Below the pieces are notes generated by a model. It had not been told where the DNA came from. It made no database searches and saw nothing but the letters and a program-made list of their open reading frames with translations. Position numbers and translations under genes: made by a program. Positions 26,741 through 35,385 of a stretch of 59,310 nt of DNA are shown here, one piece after another (the stretch's first letter is position 1; every line of letters starts with the position of its first letter). Origin of the DNA: Phocaeicola_A sp963643925 (lineage in GTDB: Bacteria; Bacteroidota; Bacteroidia; Bacteroidales; Bacteroidaceae). The stretch covers positions 1 to 59,310 of the forward strand of contig CAVINS010000008.1 in NCBI GenBank assembly GCA_963643925.1. The letters run 5' to 3'.

Positions 26741-27259
26741 TTATCTTGAATATTTTACCGCATTTAGAGTACTAAATGTTGAGGGACAAAACAATAAAAC
26801 GACGTTTCTCATGGGCAAAGGTATGACTAAAACATCAAACAGCCAAGAGAAGAAGAAGGAATGAATAGGCTTTAAGCATTTTTATAAATAGACGGCTCGA
26901 ACTATACCGAATTTATCATTGAAATAGGGGTCTATTGGCAACGGGAGTGGACGATATCTCTGTACAAAGTCTTTGAACACACGTTTAGTGACTTTGTACA
27001 TGTGTTTAAAGCCTTTGAACACACGTTCAATGACTCTGAATAAAGAGTTTGGAAAATGGCGTAGAATATTTCATTTGACGGGATTGACAAATCTGTCACT
27101 ATGCGGGACGCTTTCACTTAGCGATGGTTCCGGGCCCTTTACGCCACAGCAAATATGCTACATTCGCAGCGTAAAAGCAAGAGAAATAGAGGAATACTTT
27201 GAAGCGAGGCAATGCGTACGGGCTTGCCACTACCGGTTTTGCCCCAAGCGTAAATACGA
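26741..27259. other. Gene-poor stretch upstream of the membrane protein
   Basis: About 520 bp with no supportable gene. It holds a four-unit 21-bp tandem array (26961-27044, listed separately). Open frames exist on both strands but have no start signals and mostly reflect the repeat or the antisense of the MFS gene. The right-hand part (27120-27250) has coding-like composition on the minus strand (48 codons without ATG) but nothing I recognise. Confidence 0.4.
26961..27044. repeat. 21-bp tandem array, four units
   Basis: Units start at 26961, 26982, 27003 and 27024; units 1 and 3 end in CTTTGAACACA and units 2 and 4 start CGTTYARTGACTYTG, so the array also shows a 42-bp higher-order repeat (26971-26996 equals 27013-27038 with three changes). 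An 11-bp perfect inverted repeat, TGTACAAAGTC/GACTTTGTACA (26961-26971, 26990-27000), spans units 1-2. On the minus strand it would encode a 7-residue repeat, SLNVCSK/ALNTCTK. It is about 220 bp upstream of the membrane-protein gene. Confidence 0.7.
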
Positions 27260-27302
27260 TTCAAGAGGAGCATCCAGCCATTGCAGGACTGCTCCTCTTG
27301 AA
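27260..27302 (-). terminator. Hairpin after the MFS gene
   Basis: TTCAAGAGGAGC (27260-27271) and GCTCCTCTTGAA (27291-27302) form a perfect 12-bp stem with a 19-nt loop, 18 nt beyond the stop codon. There is no strong U-run after it on the minus strand. Confidence 0.6.
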
Positions 27303-27320
27303 CGCGATATAGAAGCCTAC

Positions 27321-28976
27321 TTATTTAATATTGGGCTCTTCCAGACCGAGACCTTTCTTCTTGTCCACAATCTTCAGGACAAAGCCGAGGATGAGGGCGG
27401 CCACACCCAGGCAGGCGAGCATCACCAACGGAGCGGTGTAGTCGTAGGAAACGGCGGCCTGCTCGGGACTGATGATTCCGTTCTGCAAGTCGGACACCAG
27501 TTGCGGGTTGGTCTTGTCGAGCACTTTGCCAATCAACAACGGGAAGAGCCAGAGGCCGATGTTCTGAATCCAAAAGATAAGAGCATAAGCACTACCGATA
27601 ATCTTGGCATCCACCAACTTAGGCACGCTGGGCCACAACGAGGCGGGAACGAGCGAGAAGCTGGCACCCAGCACCAGGATGGTGATGTAGGCCACAACGA
27701 CTCCACCAACGGCATTGCCCTTGAACTCCGGCAACACGAAGGCAAACGTAAGGTGACACACTATCAACAGTATGGAACCGAGGACAAGCATGGAAGCGGC
27801 CTTTCCCTTGTGGTCCACATAATTGCCGAGAATCGGGGTGATGCCGACAGCCAACAGCGGGAACACGGCAAAGATGGTCTCGGCGCTCTGGCGCATATAG
27901 CCCATGTAGCAGAACACCACAAGGGCCACAACGGCTACCACGAGGAGGCCGTACTGAAGACTCTTCTTCTTGCAGAAGTTGCTGGCGAAGGCTGCGGCAG
28001 CAACCACCAGCATGATGATGTACTGAATGATGGTGACCGCGTTGGTAGCCCAGAACGAGTCGGGCGACACCTCGGTGAACTCGAGGTTACACTGCAACAT
28101 GTTGACGGCATACTTCTGGAAGGGGAAGATGGCGGAATAGTAGAGCACGCAGAGCAAAGCCACCAACCAGAAGCCGCTGCTGGTGAGGATGCTGCCCAGG
28201 TCGCTAATCTTGAAGGGATCGTCCTTCTCCTCGGCCTCGCCTGTCTGTGCATCGAGTTTCTTGTCCATGAAGAAGTAGACGATGAACATGATGAGGGCGA
28301 TGAGCAACAGTATCACGCCGAAGGCTACGGAACGGGACACGTCGACAACGCCGCCCAGCTTGGCGAATACCGGCGAGAAGATCATGCAGGTGGCTACACC
28401 CAAGCGGGCCAAGGCCATCTCGGAGCCCATGGCCAAGGCCATCTCGCGGCCTTTGAACCACTTGACGATACCACGCGACACGGTGATGCCTGCCATCTCC
28501 ACACCACAACCGAAAATCATGAAGCCCACAGCAGCGAACTTGGCCGAGGCTGGCATGCCGGCGTAGAAGGGCGAGATGCCCAGCTCGTCGAAGCCGGGGA
28601 TGTAGTTGAGGTTGTTGGTGAACCAAGCCTCCAGACCGCTGCCCTGGAAACCTTCGGTCACAGCGTACCAGTTGATGGTGGCACCCACCAACATGACGGC
28701 ACCGGAGAGGATGGCCGTGAAGCGGACACCCATCTTGTCGAGGATGATGCCGGCGAAGATGAGGAAGAAGACAAACACGTTGAGGAAGGTCTCAGAGCCC
28801 TGCATGGTACCGAAAGCGGTGGAGTCCCAACCGCGGGTAGCTTGCATCAGGTCCTTGATTGGAGAGAGGATGTCCATAAAGATGTATGAACAAAACATGG
28901 CCGAAGCCAACAGCAAGAGGGCTGTCCACCGGATGGAGGGCACGTCTCTCAGCAATTTTGTAACTTTTTCTGTCAT
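27321..28976 (-). CDS. Major facilitator superfamily transporter
   Basis: 551 residues from ATG 28976 (MTEKVTKLLRD), chosen because the -7 box is at 29008-29015. About twelve membrane helices, the first WTALLLLASAMFCSYIFMDI. The cytoplasmic-loop signature of MFS is present after helix 2 (GIILDKMGVRFTAILSG). The extracellular loop between helices 3 and 4 is unusually long (about 45 residues). The substrate cannot be read from the sequence; relatives in Bacteroidales are annotated as sugar or anion transporters. It is monocistronic and 1.7 kb from the lyase locus, so a role with it is only a possibility. Confidence 0.85.
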   Translation of the reverse strand: MTEKVTKLLRDVPSIRWTALLLLASAMFCSYIFMDILSPIKDLMQATRGWDSTAFGTMQGSETFLNVFVFFLIFAGIILDKMGVRFTAILSGAVMLVGATINWYAVTEGFQGSGLEAWFTNNLNYIPGFDELGISPFYAGMPASAKFAAVGFMIFGCGVEMAGITVSRGIVKWFKGREMALAMGSEMALARLGVATCMIFSPVFAKLGGVVDVSRSVAFGVILLLIALIMFIVYFFMDKKLDAQTGEAEEKDDPFKISDLGSILTSSGFWLVALLCVLYYSAIFPFQKYAVNMLQCNLEFTEVSPDSFWATNAVTIIQYIIMLVVAAAAFASNFCKKKSLQYGLLVVAVVALVVFCYMGYMRQSAETIFAVFPLLAVGITPILGNYVDHKGKAASMLVLGSILLIVCHLTFAFVLPEFKGNAVGGVVVAYITILVLGASFSLVPASLWPSVPKLVDAKIIGSAYALIFWIQNIGLWLFPLLIGKVLDKTNPQLVSDLQNGIISPEQAAVSYDYTAPLVMLACLGVAALILGFVLKIVDKKKGLGLEEPNIK

Positions 28977-29007
28977 AGCTATAGTATTGATGTTTCTAAT
29001 TGTTTCG

Positions 29008-29015
29008 CAAAGATA
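29008..29015 (-). promoter_or_regulatory. -7 box of the MFS gene
   Basis: CAAAGATA is TATCTTTG on the minus strand, with a TTG about 22 bp further upstream (near 29038). The leader is about 25-30 nt. Confidence 0.55.
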
Positions 29016-29136
29016 GTGCAAATCGGATGCAGAACGTCAAGCTTAGCTGAATATTTTGCCACTGCAAGGCTTATCTGGTATGCGGTCGGTCGCATTGTTA
29101 ATAAATCACCCGGCAGGGACTTTTTTCTCGCATATT

Positions 29137-29168
29137 ATTGTACATTATACTTAAAAGACATACTTTTG
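29137..29168 (+). promoter_or_regulatory. Promoter of the DUF3332 lipoprotein gene
   Basis: ATTG (29137-29140) and TACTTTTG (29161-29168) are separated by 20 bp, matching the Bacteroides -33/-7 pattern. The leader is about 55 nt. Confidence 0.65.
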
Positions 29169-29229
29169 CATCATAATTGAGTTACCAATAACGAAAGTAC
29201 GAAAGTATAACATCAAAAACATTCTGATT

Positions 29230-29775
29230 ATGAAAAGAACAAAATTGAGCGCCGCATGCGTGGCCTTGGCCGGAACATTGATTCTGTCCTCTTGTATTGG
29301 TTCATTCAAACTGACAAACCAGGTTCTCGACTGGAACAAGTCCGTATCCAACAAGTTCGTGAATGAGTTGCTCTTCATCGGTATGCACATCATTCCCGTG
29401 TACGCAATCACTGGCTTGGCCGACCTTATCGTGCTCAACACCATCGAGTTCTGGAGTGGCGACAACTCACTGTCTGAGGGTACAACCAAAGAGGTGAAAG
29501 GCGAGGACGGCAACTACATCGTCACCACTACAAAAGACGGTTACACCATCAACAAAGAGGGTGAGGAGCAGGCTGTAGAGCTGACTTTCAACAAGGAGAA
29601 CCAGAGCTGGAACGTTGTTTACGACGGCGAGACATACGAGGTGCTGAAACTCAAAGAGAACGGTACTGTTGACTTGAACCTGCAGAACGGTTCATACATG
29701 AACCTGAACATGGATGCTACCGGCATCATGGCTGCCCGTCAGGCTGCTATGGGTTCTATGTACGTGGCTCGTTAA
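29230..29775 (+). CDS. DUF3332-family lipoprotein
   Basis: 181 residues. The signal peptide ends with the lipobox TLILSSC, then IGSFKLTNQVLDWNKSVSNK FVNEL-type sequence, a hydrophobic segment (LLFIGMHIIPVYAITGLADL), and the DUF3332 hallmark LNTIEFWSG. The C-terminal half is a charged beta-rich region with repeated GxYxV/T pieces. The function of the family is unknown. The gene has a good promoter and its own hairpin terminator, so it is transcribed alone. Confidence 0.85.
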   Translation: MKRTKLSAACVALAGTLILSSCIGSFKLTNQVLDWNKSVSNKFVNELLFIGMHIIPVYAITGLADLIVLNTIEFWSGDNSLSEGTTKEVKGEDGNYIVTTTKDGYTINKEGEEQAVELTFNKENQSWNVVYDGETYEVLKLKENGTVDLNLQNGSYMNLNMDATGIMAARQAAMGSMYVAR

Positions 29776-29799
29776 TAGAATACTGACACCGAAACCGAG

Positions 29800-29841
29800 T
29801 AGGAGGTAAATGCCGGTCAAAAGGCATTTGCCTCCTATTTT
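29800..29841 (+). terminator. Terminator hairpin of the TAGGAGG(T/C)AAATGCC type
   Basis: TAGGAGGTAAATGCC (29800-29814) pairs with GGCATTTGCCTCCTA (29823-29837) with one mismatch, followed by TTTT. A nearly identical stem ends the HIT gene at 40603-40640. The rest of the gap to 30016 holds no gene. Confidence 0.7.
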
Positions 29842-30016
29842 CATATACACAAGTTCCTCACGCTACCCTGTGTGGGGCTACGCATACGGCGGTTCCTATG
29901 CCGGGGACCATTCGAGCAGCCCCATCAGGTTACATACATCAAGGTTGCATATCCGCCTCTATAAGGTCACCATTATTATGGCTCAAGGGAGGATGTCCTC
30001 TTCTTTCTGTGGAATC

Positions 30017-30901
30017 TTAAAGGCCGTTGATTTCCTCGGCTGAAAGCCCAGTGTATTTGACAATCAGGTCTATTGGCATGCCATCGGCTTTCAGGTTCTT
30101 GGCAATCTGATGTTTTACCACAGCCTTGCCTTCGGCCAGTCCTTCAGCTTTACCTTCAGCCAGTCCTTCTTTCCGGGCCGTACTGATGACATCGTTCTGA
30201 ACCATTATGGCACTCACATGGCGATAGTAATCCGCGCGCTCGGCCTGGTTCATCCGCATCACCTGCAGACGCTGCTTCGCTTCCTGCAGTCCCGGTGCCG
30301 TGGTGTCGTCCTTGATGTGTCCGTTCTTGATGTAGTCAATCCACTCCTCCAGCGGAGTCTTGGCTACTTTGTTGAACTCGTTGACGCGTATGAGGTAATA
30401 CTCCGGGAAGATTTCCTCCGGTGTCTTCATCTCGAGCGCCTCCTTTTCCTTGGACGTTATCTTCAGCTGGTCATGGGTGTGCACGCCAATGAAGTTGGTG
30501 TAGCCGTGATAGAGGTAGTCGGAGCCATGTCCGAGGTCGAAATATATGATGCTGATGGAGTAGACCTTCTTCACGTGGTCGTAGCGGTCGCCAAGGTGTA
30601 TATGCTCCGTGATGGCCTTAGCCACGCCATAGAGTATCCGCTCGAGATAGTAGACCTCACGGGTCAGCTGCACCTCGATGATGATGATCTCACCCTTGCT
30701 GTTCTCCGCCTTGATGTCCACGCGGTTGAACTTGTCGGCAGGGTCCTCCTGGTTGCTTTCGCTCTCCAGTATCTGTTGTACTTTCACAGGTTCCCCGAGG
30801 AGCACCGTCAGCAAGCCCTCCAGCACACCAAAGTTCGCCTTGTCGCGGAGCATCCGCTTCATGGCCCAGTCAAACCGTATGTATTTATTGTCGTCGTCCA
30901 T
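30017..30901 (-). CDS. Rpn-family recombination-promoting nuclease / PD-(D/E)XK transposase-like protein
   Basis: 294 residues. The start (YIRFDWAMKRMLRDKANF) and the catalytic core D62...E76-V-Q78 (RVDIKAENSKG, EIIIIEVQL) are those of the PDDEXK_2/Rpn family. Members nick or cut DNA and promote RecA-independent recombination in E. coli (RpnA); most are not active transposases. Near the C-terminus the linker EGLAEGKAEGLAEGK is encoded by a 24-bp tandem repeat, a common and length-variable feature of this family. The promoter has TATCTTTG read at 30949-30956. It stands alone, without inverted repeats or target duplications. Confidence 0.85.
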   Translation of the reverse strand: MDDDNKYIRFDWAMKRMLRDKANFGVLEGLLTVLLGEPVKVQQILESESNQEDPADKFNRVDIKAENSKGEIIIIEVQLTREVYYLERILYGVAKAITEHIHLGDRYDHVKKVYSISIIYFDLGHGSDYLYHGYTNFIGVHTHDQLKITSKEKEALEMKTPEEIFPEYYLIRVNEFNKVAKTPLEEWIDYIKNGHIKDDTTAPGLQEAKQRLQVMRMNQAERADYYRHVSAIMVQNDVISTARKEGLAEGKAEGLAEGKAVVKHQIAKNLKADGMPIDLIVKYTGLSAEEINGL

Positions 30902-31056
30902 CGTTCGTGCCTTTAATGCGTATGGTGTATCGTATTATATATCACACGCAAAGATATGATATTATTTCCAACAAACGAATAAGTTGTAAGAAAAAGATAG
31001 ATGCAAGATTCAGCGGGAACTCTCGAAGAGGACAGTTGTAACGAAGGGACTATGCA

Positions 31057-31092
31057 GAAAAAGATGCATCCTTCGCGAGGTGCATCTTTTTC
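31057..31092. terminator. Strong bidirectional terminator after apbE
   Basis: GAAAAAGATGCA (31057-31068) and TGCATCTTTTTC (31081-31092) make a perfect 12-bp stem that can extend through the loop (CCTtcgcgAGG). The A/T tracts within the arms give a U-run in either direction. It closes the operon that ends with apbE at 31113. The remaining gap 30902-31056 carries only the rpn-type gene promoter. Confidence 0.75.
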
Positions 31093-31112
31093 TTCTTACT
31101 TGAGGTAAAGGA

Positions 31113-32132
31113 CTATTCCTTTATATACTTTTTCATTCCTTTGGTGGCGTGTGTAGTGACCTCGCCTTGCGGGTCCACGTAGATGAAGTAGGCATCCATC
31201 TCGGGATGACGGTCGCAGACCATCAAGGCCGAGTCGAGCCCCAGCACCATGAAAGCGGTAGCGTAGGCATCGGCGGTGGCGCAATCGTCGGCCACGACGG
31301 TGGCAGAGAGGATGTTGCGCTGCACGGGATAACCAGTGCGCGGGTCGATGGTGTGGGCATACTTCTTGCCATCCTTATAATAGAAGTTGCGGTAGTTGCC
31401 CGAAGTGGCCATACCCTTGTCCGTCAGGCTTATCACGGACTGAAACTCCTGGTTTTGGTTGAGCGAGTCGTCCACAGGTTTGTTGATGCCGATGGTCCAA
31501 TCGCCGCTGCGGCTGTTCTTGCCCTTCATCACTATCTCGCCACCAATCTCTATCATATAGTTGGCGATGCCCCGGGCATCGAAGAGACGCGCCACCACGT
31601 CGCAACCGAAGCCTTTGGCCACGGAGCTGCAGTCGAGCATCACATTGTCGAGCTGCTTGCAGATGCGCCCCTCCTCGCTCCACACCTTGTCGATGCCGAT
31701 GAACTGGCGCAGGCTGTCCACGGTAGCGGAGTCCACGTCGATCCCCGTCTTGAAACCAAAGCCCCAGGCATTGACCAGCGGGGCCACGGTGATGTCGAAA
31801 GCGCCATTGGTATCCTTGGAGACTCGTTTGGAGAGGTTGAAGACGTGCATGAAGAGGCTGTCGGGCACCACGTCCTGATTGTTGTTGATGCGGGTGATGA
31901 CGGAGGTGTCGTTGAAGGGCGACAGCGAGCCGTCCACACGCGCCAGCGCCTGCTCTATCTGGGCCTGCAGGTCTTCGTCGCTCTGATAGGCTATGTGGTA
32001 GAAGGTGCCGAACACCTTGCCTTGATTGGTCTGATAGGGCCGCGGGGCATTATGATGTCTCAGGATGAGCGCCGTTCCCACGATGAGGAACAACAGGAAC
32101 GGGAGTTGCCAACGTTTGCGTTTACTGTTCAT
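31113..32132 (-). CDS. apbE: ApbE-type FAD:protein FMN transferase
   Basis: 339 residues from ATG 32132, 11 nt after mntP. An N-terminal membrane or signal segment (LPFLLFLIVGTALIL) is followed by the ApbE fold: GTFYHIAYQ, NAWGFGF, DCSSVAKGFGCDVVA, IEIGGEIVMKGKN, HTIDPRTGYPV, and DAYATAFMVLGLD with the metal-binding Asp. ApbE attaches FMN from FAD to threonines of target proteins outside the cytoplasm, notably RnfG/NqrC subunits. No flavoprotein target is encoded nearby. It is the last gene of a six-gene operon. Confidence 0.9.
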   Translation of the reverse strand: MNSKRKRWQLPFLLFLIVGTALILRHHNAPRPYQTNQGKVFGTFYHIAYQSDEDLQAQIEQALARVDGSLSPFNDTSVITRINNNQDVVPDSLFMHVFNLSKRVSKDTNGAFDITVAPLVNAWGFGFKTGIDVDSATVDSLRQFIGIDKVWSEEGRICKQLDNVMLDCSSVAKGFGCDVVARLFDARGIANYMIEIGGEIVMKGKNSRSGDWTIGINKPVDDSLNQNQEFQSVISLTDKGMATSGNYRNFYYKDGKKYAHTIDPRTGYPVQRNILSATVVADDCATADAYATAFMVLGLDSALMVCDRHPEMDAYFIYVDPQGEVTTHATKGMKKYIKE

Positions 32133-32143
32133 TGCGTATATCT

Positions 32144-32716
32144 TTATCCGATTAAATGTTCGTAGAGAATCTTGCAGCCGATGAGGATGAGGATGATGCC
32201 GCCCCAACGCTCGACAGGCCAGTGAAACCGTTTGCCGAAGAAGATGCCAATCAGCAGTCCGAGCACAGAGAAGAGGAAAGAGACCAGTCCGATGATAGCC
32301 ACGGGCGAGGCTATCTTCGACAGGGTGTTCACGCCCAGACAGGCGAAGGAGATGCCCACGGCCAAGGCGTCGATGCTGGTGGCTATGGCCAAGGTGACGA
32401 CCACCTTCAGACTAGTGGGATTGAAGGAGCCAGTCTCCTCCTCGGGCTTGAAGCTCTCCCACACCATGCGTCCGCCCAGAAAGGCCAACAGACCGAAGGC
32501 TATCCAGTGGTCGAAGCTCTCGATGAGGTGCTGAAAGGAATTGGTAAGTGTCCACCCTATCAGCGGCATGAGGGCCTGAAAGAATCCGAAAGCGAAGGCC
32601 ATGATGAGCATCGGCCGCCACTGTATGCGCTTCAGGATGATGCCGCTGGCAATGGCCACCGTAAAGCAGTCCATGGCAAGACTCACGGCCAACAGCCATG
32701 TTTCCAGATAGTTCAT
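32144..32716 (-). CDS. mntP: Manganese efflux pump MntP
   Basis: 190 residues, six membrane helices in two similar halves. The duplicated metal-binding motifs are visible: SLAMDCFTVAIASG in helix 1 and ATSIDALAVGISFA in helix 4, with the conserved Asp residues. It exports Mn2+. In some bacteria mntP is preceded by a yybP-ykoY riboswitch, but here the gene lies inside an operon only 26 nt after the DUF6048 gene and no such leader is present. Confidence 0.9.
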   Translation of the reverse strand: MNYLETWLLAVSLAMDCFTVAIASGIILKRIQWRPMLIMAFAFGFFQALMPLIGWTLTNSFQHLIESFDHWIAFGLLAFLGGRMVWESFKPEEETGSFNPTSLKVVVTLAIATSIDALAVGISFACLGVNTLSKIASPVAIIGLVSFLFSVLGLLIGIFFGKRFHWPVERWGGIILILIGCKILYEHLIG

Positions 32717-32742
32717 AACACCACAGTTTTATTGTTGTACAA

Positions 32743-33417
32743 TTACCAAGGCAGATAATAGATGAAGTTATAGGTCGCGCCGAAAAGTATGGCACGGTTC
32801 TCGCCATAGCCGGGCACATACCAGGGCTCCGCATTGGGGCCTTCCTTCACGCTGAGCCGACGCTTGTAGCGTAAGCTCCACCCCATGTGGAAGTTCTTGG
32901 CAATGGGAGTGCGCAGACCGACAACCAGTTCCGCCCACGTGGCGTTGGACTTCACCCCCTTGTACTCGAACGGTACGCTGCCGCCCCACACGGGATCGGT
33001 CAGAGCGGGTGCATCCACATCGAAGCTGAAGGTGCTGTATCCTACCCGAAGGCCACCGAAGATGATGCTCTGGGTCTCCTTCTTATGGAAGAAGTTATAA
33101 TTGAGGCCTACCCGGAAGTAGGGAGCCGACACCTTGTAGTGGATGTCCTTGTCGTCGTCGGTGGAGTCCGTCGTGCCATAGCCTACCTCTACAACGGGAT
33201 AGAACTTGTTGTGCAGATGAAGCTCGGCGGCCACCTCCATACTCTGAAAGTCGTTGCCGAAGAGTCCGCCCACCAGTCCGAACACATCGGCCGACAGGGA
33301 GAGTCCGTGCAAGCGGCTCTCCTTGCTGGGGATGGTATCCGTCTGCGCCAGCGAAGGCAGGCAGAGGAGCAGGCTACTCAGCAGAAGTAAAGTATATCTT
33401 AATGTTCTCTGTTGCAT
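32743..33417 (-). CDS. DUF6048-family outer-membrane-type protein
   Basis: 224 residues from ATG 33417 (MQQRTLRYTLLLLSSLLLCLPSLAQ, a clear signal peptide). The mature part alternates beta-strands (APYFRVGLNYNFFHKKE, IIFGGLRVGYSTFSFDV, NRAILFGATYNFIYYLPW) and ends in an aromatic residue, like a small outer-membrane barrel. The function is unknown. Its start overlaps the end of the DUF6452 gene by 44 nt, which implies translational coupling; the two families are usually neighbours in Bacteroidales. Confidence 0.75.
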   Translation of the reverse strand: MQQRTLRYTLLLLSSLLLCLPSLAQTDTIPSKESRLHGLSLSADVFGLVGGLFGNDFQSMEVAAELHLHNKFYPVVEVGYGTTDSTDDDKDIHYKVSAPYFRVGLNYNFFHKKETQSIIFGGLRVGYSTFSFDVDAPALTDPVWGGSVPFEYKGVKSNATWAELVVGLRTPIAKNFHMGWSLRYKRRLSVKEGPNAEPWYVPGYGENRAILFGATYNFIYYLPW

Positions 33418-33847
33418 TGTAGGTAACTTCTGAATTGACGATTTTGATGGAATCAATCGCATTGTTGGTGCTACGCACCTCCTGCAGGTTGTGGTACATG
33501 CCTGTGCCGCAGTCCATCGACAGGAAGTGGGGCACATTCTCGTGGGTCACGAAGACAGAGTCCACCATCAACTCGGTGTACTGGATGACGAACGTGTCCA
33601 CCAGGTTGGTGTAGGACAAGGGCAACTGAAACTGCGATGGGTTGGACTCCCGGTTTATGAGCACACTGTCTGTTCCTGCCGCCGTGACGGACACGGTGCC
33701 GGACATGCTGACGGCCTTGCCCTCTTGGTTGTAGAAGCCAAACAACGTGTACGAAGTATTCGTCAGCACACAGTCGGAATTGCCGCACGAGAGGAGTGCG
33801 GTCAACGCCAAACAAACCATCGGTATGAAAAAGAGCCTTCTCATCAA
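33374..33847 (-). CDS. DUF6452-family lipoprotein
   Basis: 157 residues. The signal peptide (MMRRLFFIPMVCLALTALLSC) has a lipobox. The mature part is beta-rich with DCVLTNTSYTLFGFYN near the start and IKIVNSEVTYNATENIKIYF at the end. The function is unknown. It overlaps the glycosyltransferase gene stop by 4 nt upstream and the DUF6048 start by 44 nt downstream, so it is a fixed part of this envelope operon. Confidence 0.75.
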   Translation of the reverse strand: MMRRLFFIPMVCLALTALLSCGNSDCVLTNTSYTLFGFYNQEGKAVSMSGTVSVTAAGTDSVLINRESNPSQFQLPLSYTNLVDTFVIQYTELMVDSVFVTHENVPHFLSMDCGTGMYHNLQEVRSTNNAIDSIKIVNSEVTYNATENIKIYFTSAE

Positions 33848-34800
33848 ATAACCTTTTCTATTTTGTACTTGTTGCGTTCGGTAGAGTTGCGCGATATCAG
33901 CTCGCCAAGGAATCCGGCGAGGAAGAGCTGCGTACCCAGTATCATCAGCGTGAGCGAGATGTAGAAGTAGGGCGAGTCCGTCACCAGGATGTAGTGCATC
34001 CCGTTGTACATGGCATAGAGCTTGGAAGCGCCCACCACCACGATGGAGATGAAGCCGAGGATGAACATCATGGAGCCCAGGAAGCCGAAGATGTGCATCG
34101 GCTTCACGCCGAACTTGGAGAGAAACCAGAGCGACAGCAGGTCGAGGTATCCGTTGAAGAAACGGTTGAGTCCGCCGAACTTGGTCTTGCCGAACTTGCG
34201 GGCCTGGTGGTGAACCACCTTCTCGCCAATCTTAGCGAAGCCGGCGTTCTTGGCCAGGTAGGGGATGTAGCGGTGCATCTCGCCATAGACCTCGATGTTC
34301 TTCACCACATCCTTGCGGTAGGCCTTCAGTCCGCAGTTGAAATCGTGCAGATTGTGGATGCCCGACACCTTGCGCGCCGTGGCGTTAAAGAGCTTGGTAG
34401 GTATGGTCTTCGACAGCGGGTCGTAGCGTTTCTGCTTCCATCCCGACACCAGGTCGTAGCCGTCCTTCGTAATCATCCGAAAGAGCTCGGGAATCTCATC
34501 GGGGCTGTCCTGCAGGTCGGCGTCCATGGTGATGACCACGTCGCCCTCGGCCTTCTCGAACCCGCAGTAGAGGGCAGGCGACTTGCCGTAGTTGCGGCGG
34601 AACTTGATGCCTTTCACATGGGCGGCATCCTTCTGCTGCAACTCCTCTATCACTTGCCACGAGCGGTCGGTGCTGCCGTCGTTGACGAATATCACCTCGT
34701 AGGAGAAGCCGTTGGCTGCCATCACGCGGCTGATCCAAGCGTGGAGTTCGGGCAGCGACTCGTCCTCATTATATAAAGGTATAACTACTGAAATGTCCAT
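33844..34800 (-). CDS. GT2-family glycosyltransferase, DPM1/GtrB-like, with two C-terminal membrane helices
   Basis: 318 residues. The GT-A fold shows DISVVIPLYNEDESLP, VNDGSTDRS, GKSPALYCGFEKAEGDVV, the metal-binding TMDADLQDSP, and HDFNCGLKAYRKDVV. Two membrane helices (HIFGFLGSMMFILGFISIVV and ISLTLMILGTQLFLAGFLGE) close the protein, the layout of bactoprenol-phosphate glucosyl/mannosyl transferases. It probably charges a polyprenyl phosphate with a sugar for envelope glycan modification. It follows the DUF4199 gene by 20 nt. Confidence 0.85.
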   Translation of the reverse strand: MDISVVIPLYNEDESLPELHAWISRVMAANGFSYEVIFVNDGSTDRSWQVIEELQQKDAAHVKGIKFRRNYGKSPALYCGFEKAEGDVVITMDADLQDSPDEIPELFRMITKDGYDLVSGWKQKRYDPLSKTIPTKLFNATARKVSGIHNLHDFNCGLKAYRKDVVKNIEVYGEMHRYIPYLAKNAGFAKIGEKVVHHQARKFGKTKFGGLNRFFNGYLDLLSLWFLSKFGVKPMHIFGFLGSMMFILGFISIVVVGASKLYAMYNGMHYILVTDSPYFYISLTLMILGTQLFLAGFLGELISRNSTERNKYKIEKVI

Positions 34801-34820
34801 ACACTTCCAATATTAACGGG

Positions 34821-35357
34821 TTAGTTTGAACTTTCGGGCTTCTTGCTTCGCATCGTCACCAAGGCGGTGACGAGGGAGAACAAGGTGCCGTATATGATGT
34901 TTTGTGTTAGCAATTGCATTGTTATCTCGATGGGCGACAGCTGTTTGTAGAGGTCCAGTGTCTGCGACATCTGGTCGCAGAGATCTTTCAGTTCCGGTGT
35001 CTGCCCCATGAGGCTGAGGTACGACTCGTAGGTGGAGATGACGAAGCCGTTGTCGAGGAAGGCAAAGTAAACATAGTGCATCACCGCCGTCAGCAGCGAT
35101 GCATAGAAGTAGAGTTGCCACGTGAAGGAGAATGCCCTGCGAAACGGGAAGTCCCCCGGATAGAAACGGTCGCGAAAGCGGCGGACCTGCACGTAGACAA
35201 AGAAGGGCAACACTACGGTTATCAGCAGGAAAAACAGCTCGAGCAAGGGATACTTCAGTCCCAAGGGGAAGAGCGGGAACTTAGCGCACCAAATGACACC
35301 GATGGCCGTACCAAAGCTCATGGCCGCTTCGCGTATGCTTATAGGTTTTCTTTCCAT
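34821..35357 (-). CDS. DUF4199-family membrane protein
   Basis: 178 residues from ATG 35357 (a GTG sits just before it). Four membrane helices: AMSFGTAIGVIWCAKF, LLELFFLLITVVLPFFVYV, FSFTWQLYFYASLLTAVMHYVY and IIYGTLFSLVTALVTM. The family is widespread in Bacteroidetes and uncharacterised. It is first in the operon; the -7 box TACCTTTG is read at 35378-35385. The gap to the SRP RNA contains only promoters. Confidence 0.8.
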   Translation of the reverse strand: MERKPISIREAAMSFGTAIGVIWCAKFPLFPLGLKYPLLELFFLLITVVLPFFVYVQVRRFRDRFYPGDFPFRRAFSFTWQLYFYASLLTAVMHYVYFAFLDNGFVISTYESYLSLMGQTPELKDLCDQMSQTLDLYKQLSPIEITMQLLTQNIIYGTLFSLVTALVTMRSKKPESSN

Positions 35358-35377
35358 CACGATTTCGATAAACGGAA

Positions 35378-35385
35378 CAAAGGTA
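35378..35385 (-). promoter_or_regulatory. -7 box of the DUF4199 envelope operon
   Basis: CAAAGGTA is TACCTTTG on the minus strand, about 20 bp before the ATG at 35357. No obvious -33 element. Confidence 0.5.

Noticed and set aside
26932..27117. Small minus-strand gene encoding SLNVCSK-type repeats
   Set aside because: The peptide repeat follows directly from the 21-bp DNA repeat; there is no start signal or known relative.
26973..28889. Open frame of 638 codons on the plus strand
   Set aside because: It is almost entirely antisense to the MFS transporter, is rich in His/Glu/Gly from reversed hydrophobic codons, and has no promoter or start signal.
31149..32165. Plus-strand frame of 338 codons opposite apbE
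   Set aside because: Shadow of apbE, which has all family motifs.
32117..32743. yybP-ykoY manganese riboswitch before mntP
   Set aside because: mntP begins 26 nt after the preceding gene, leaving no room for such a leader.
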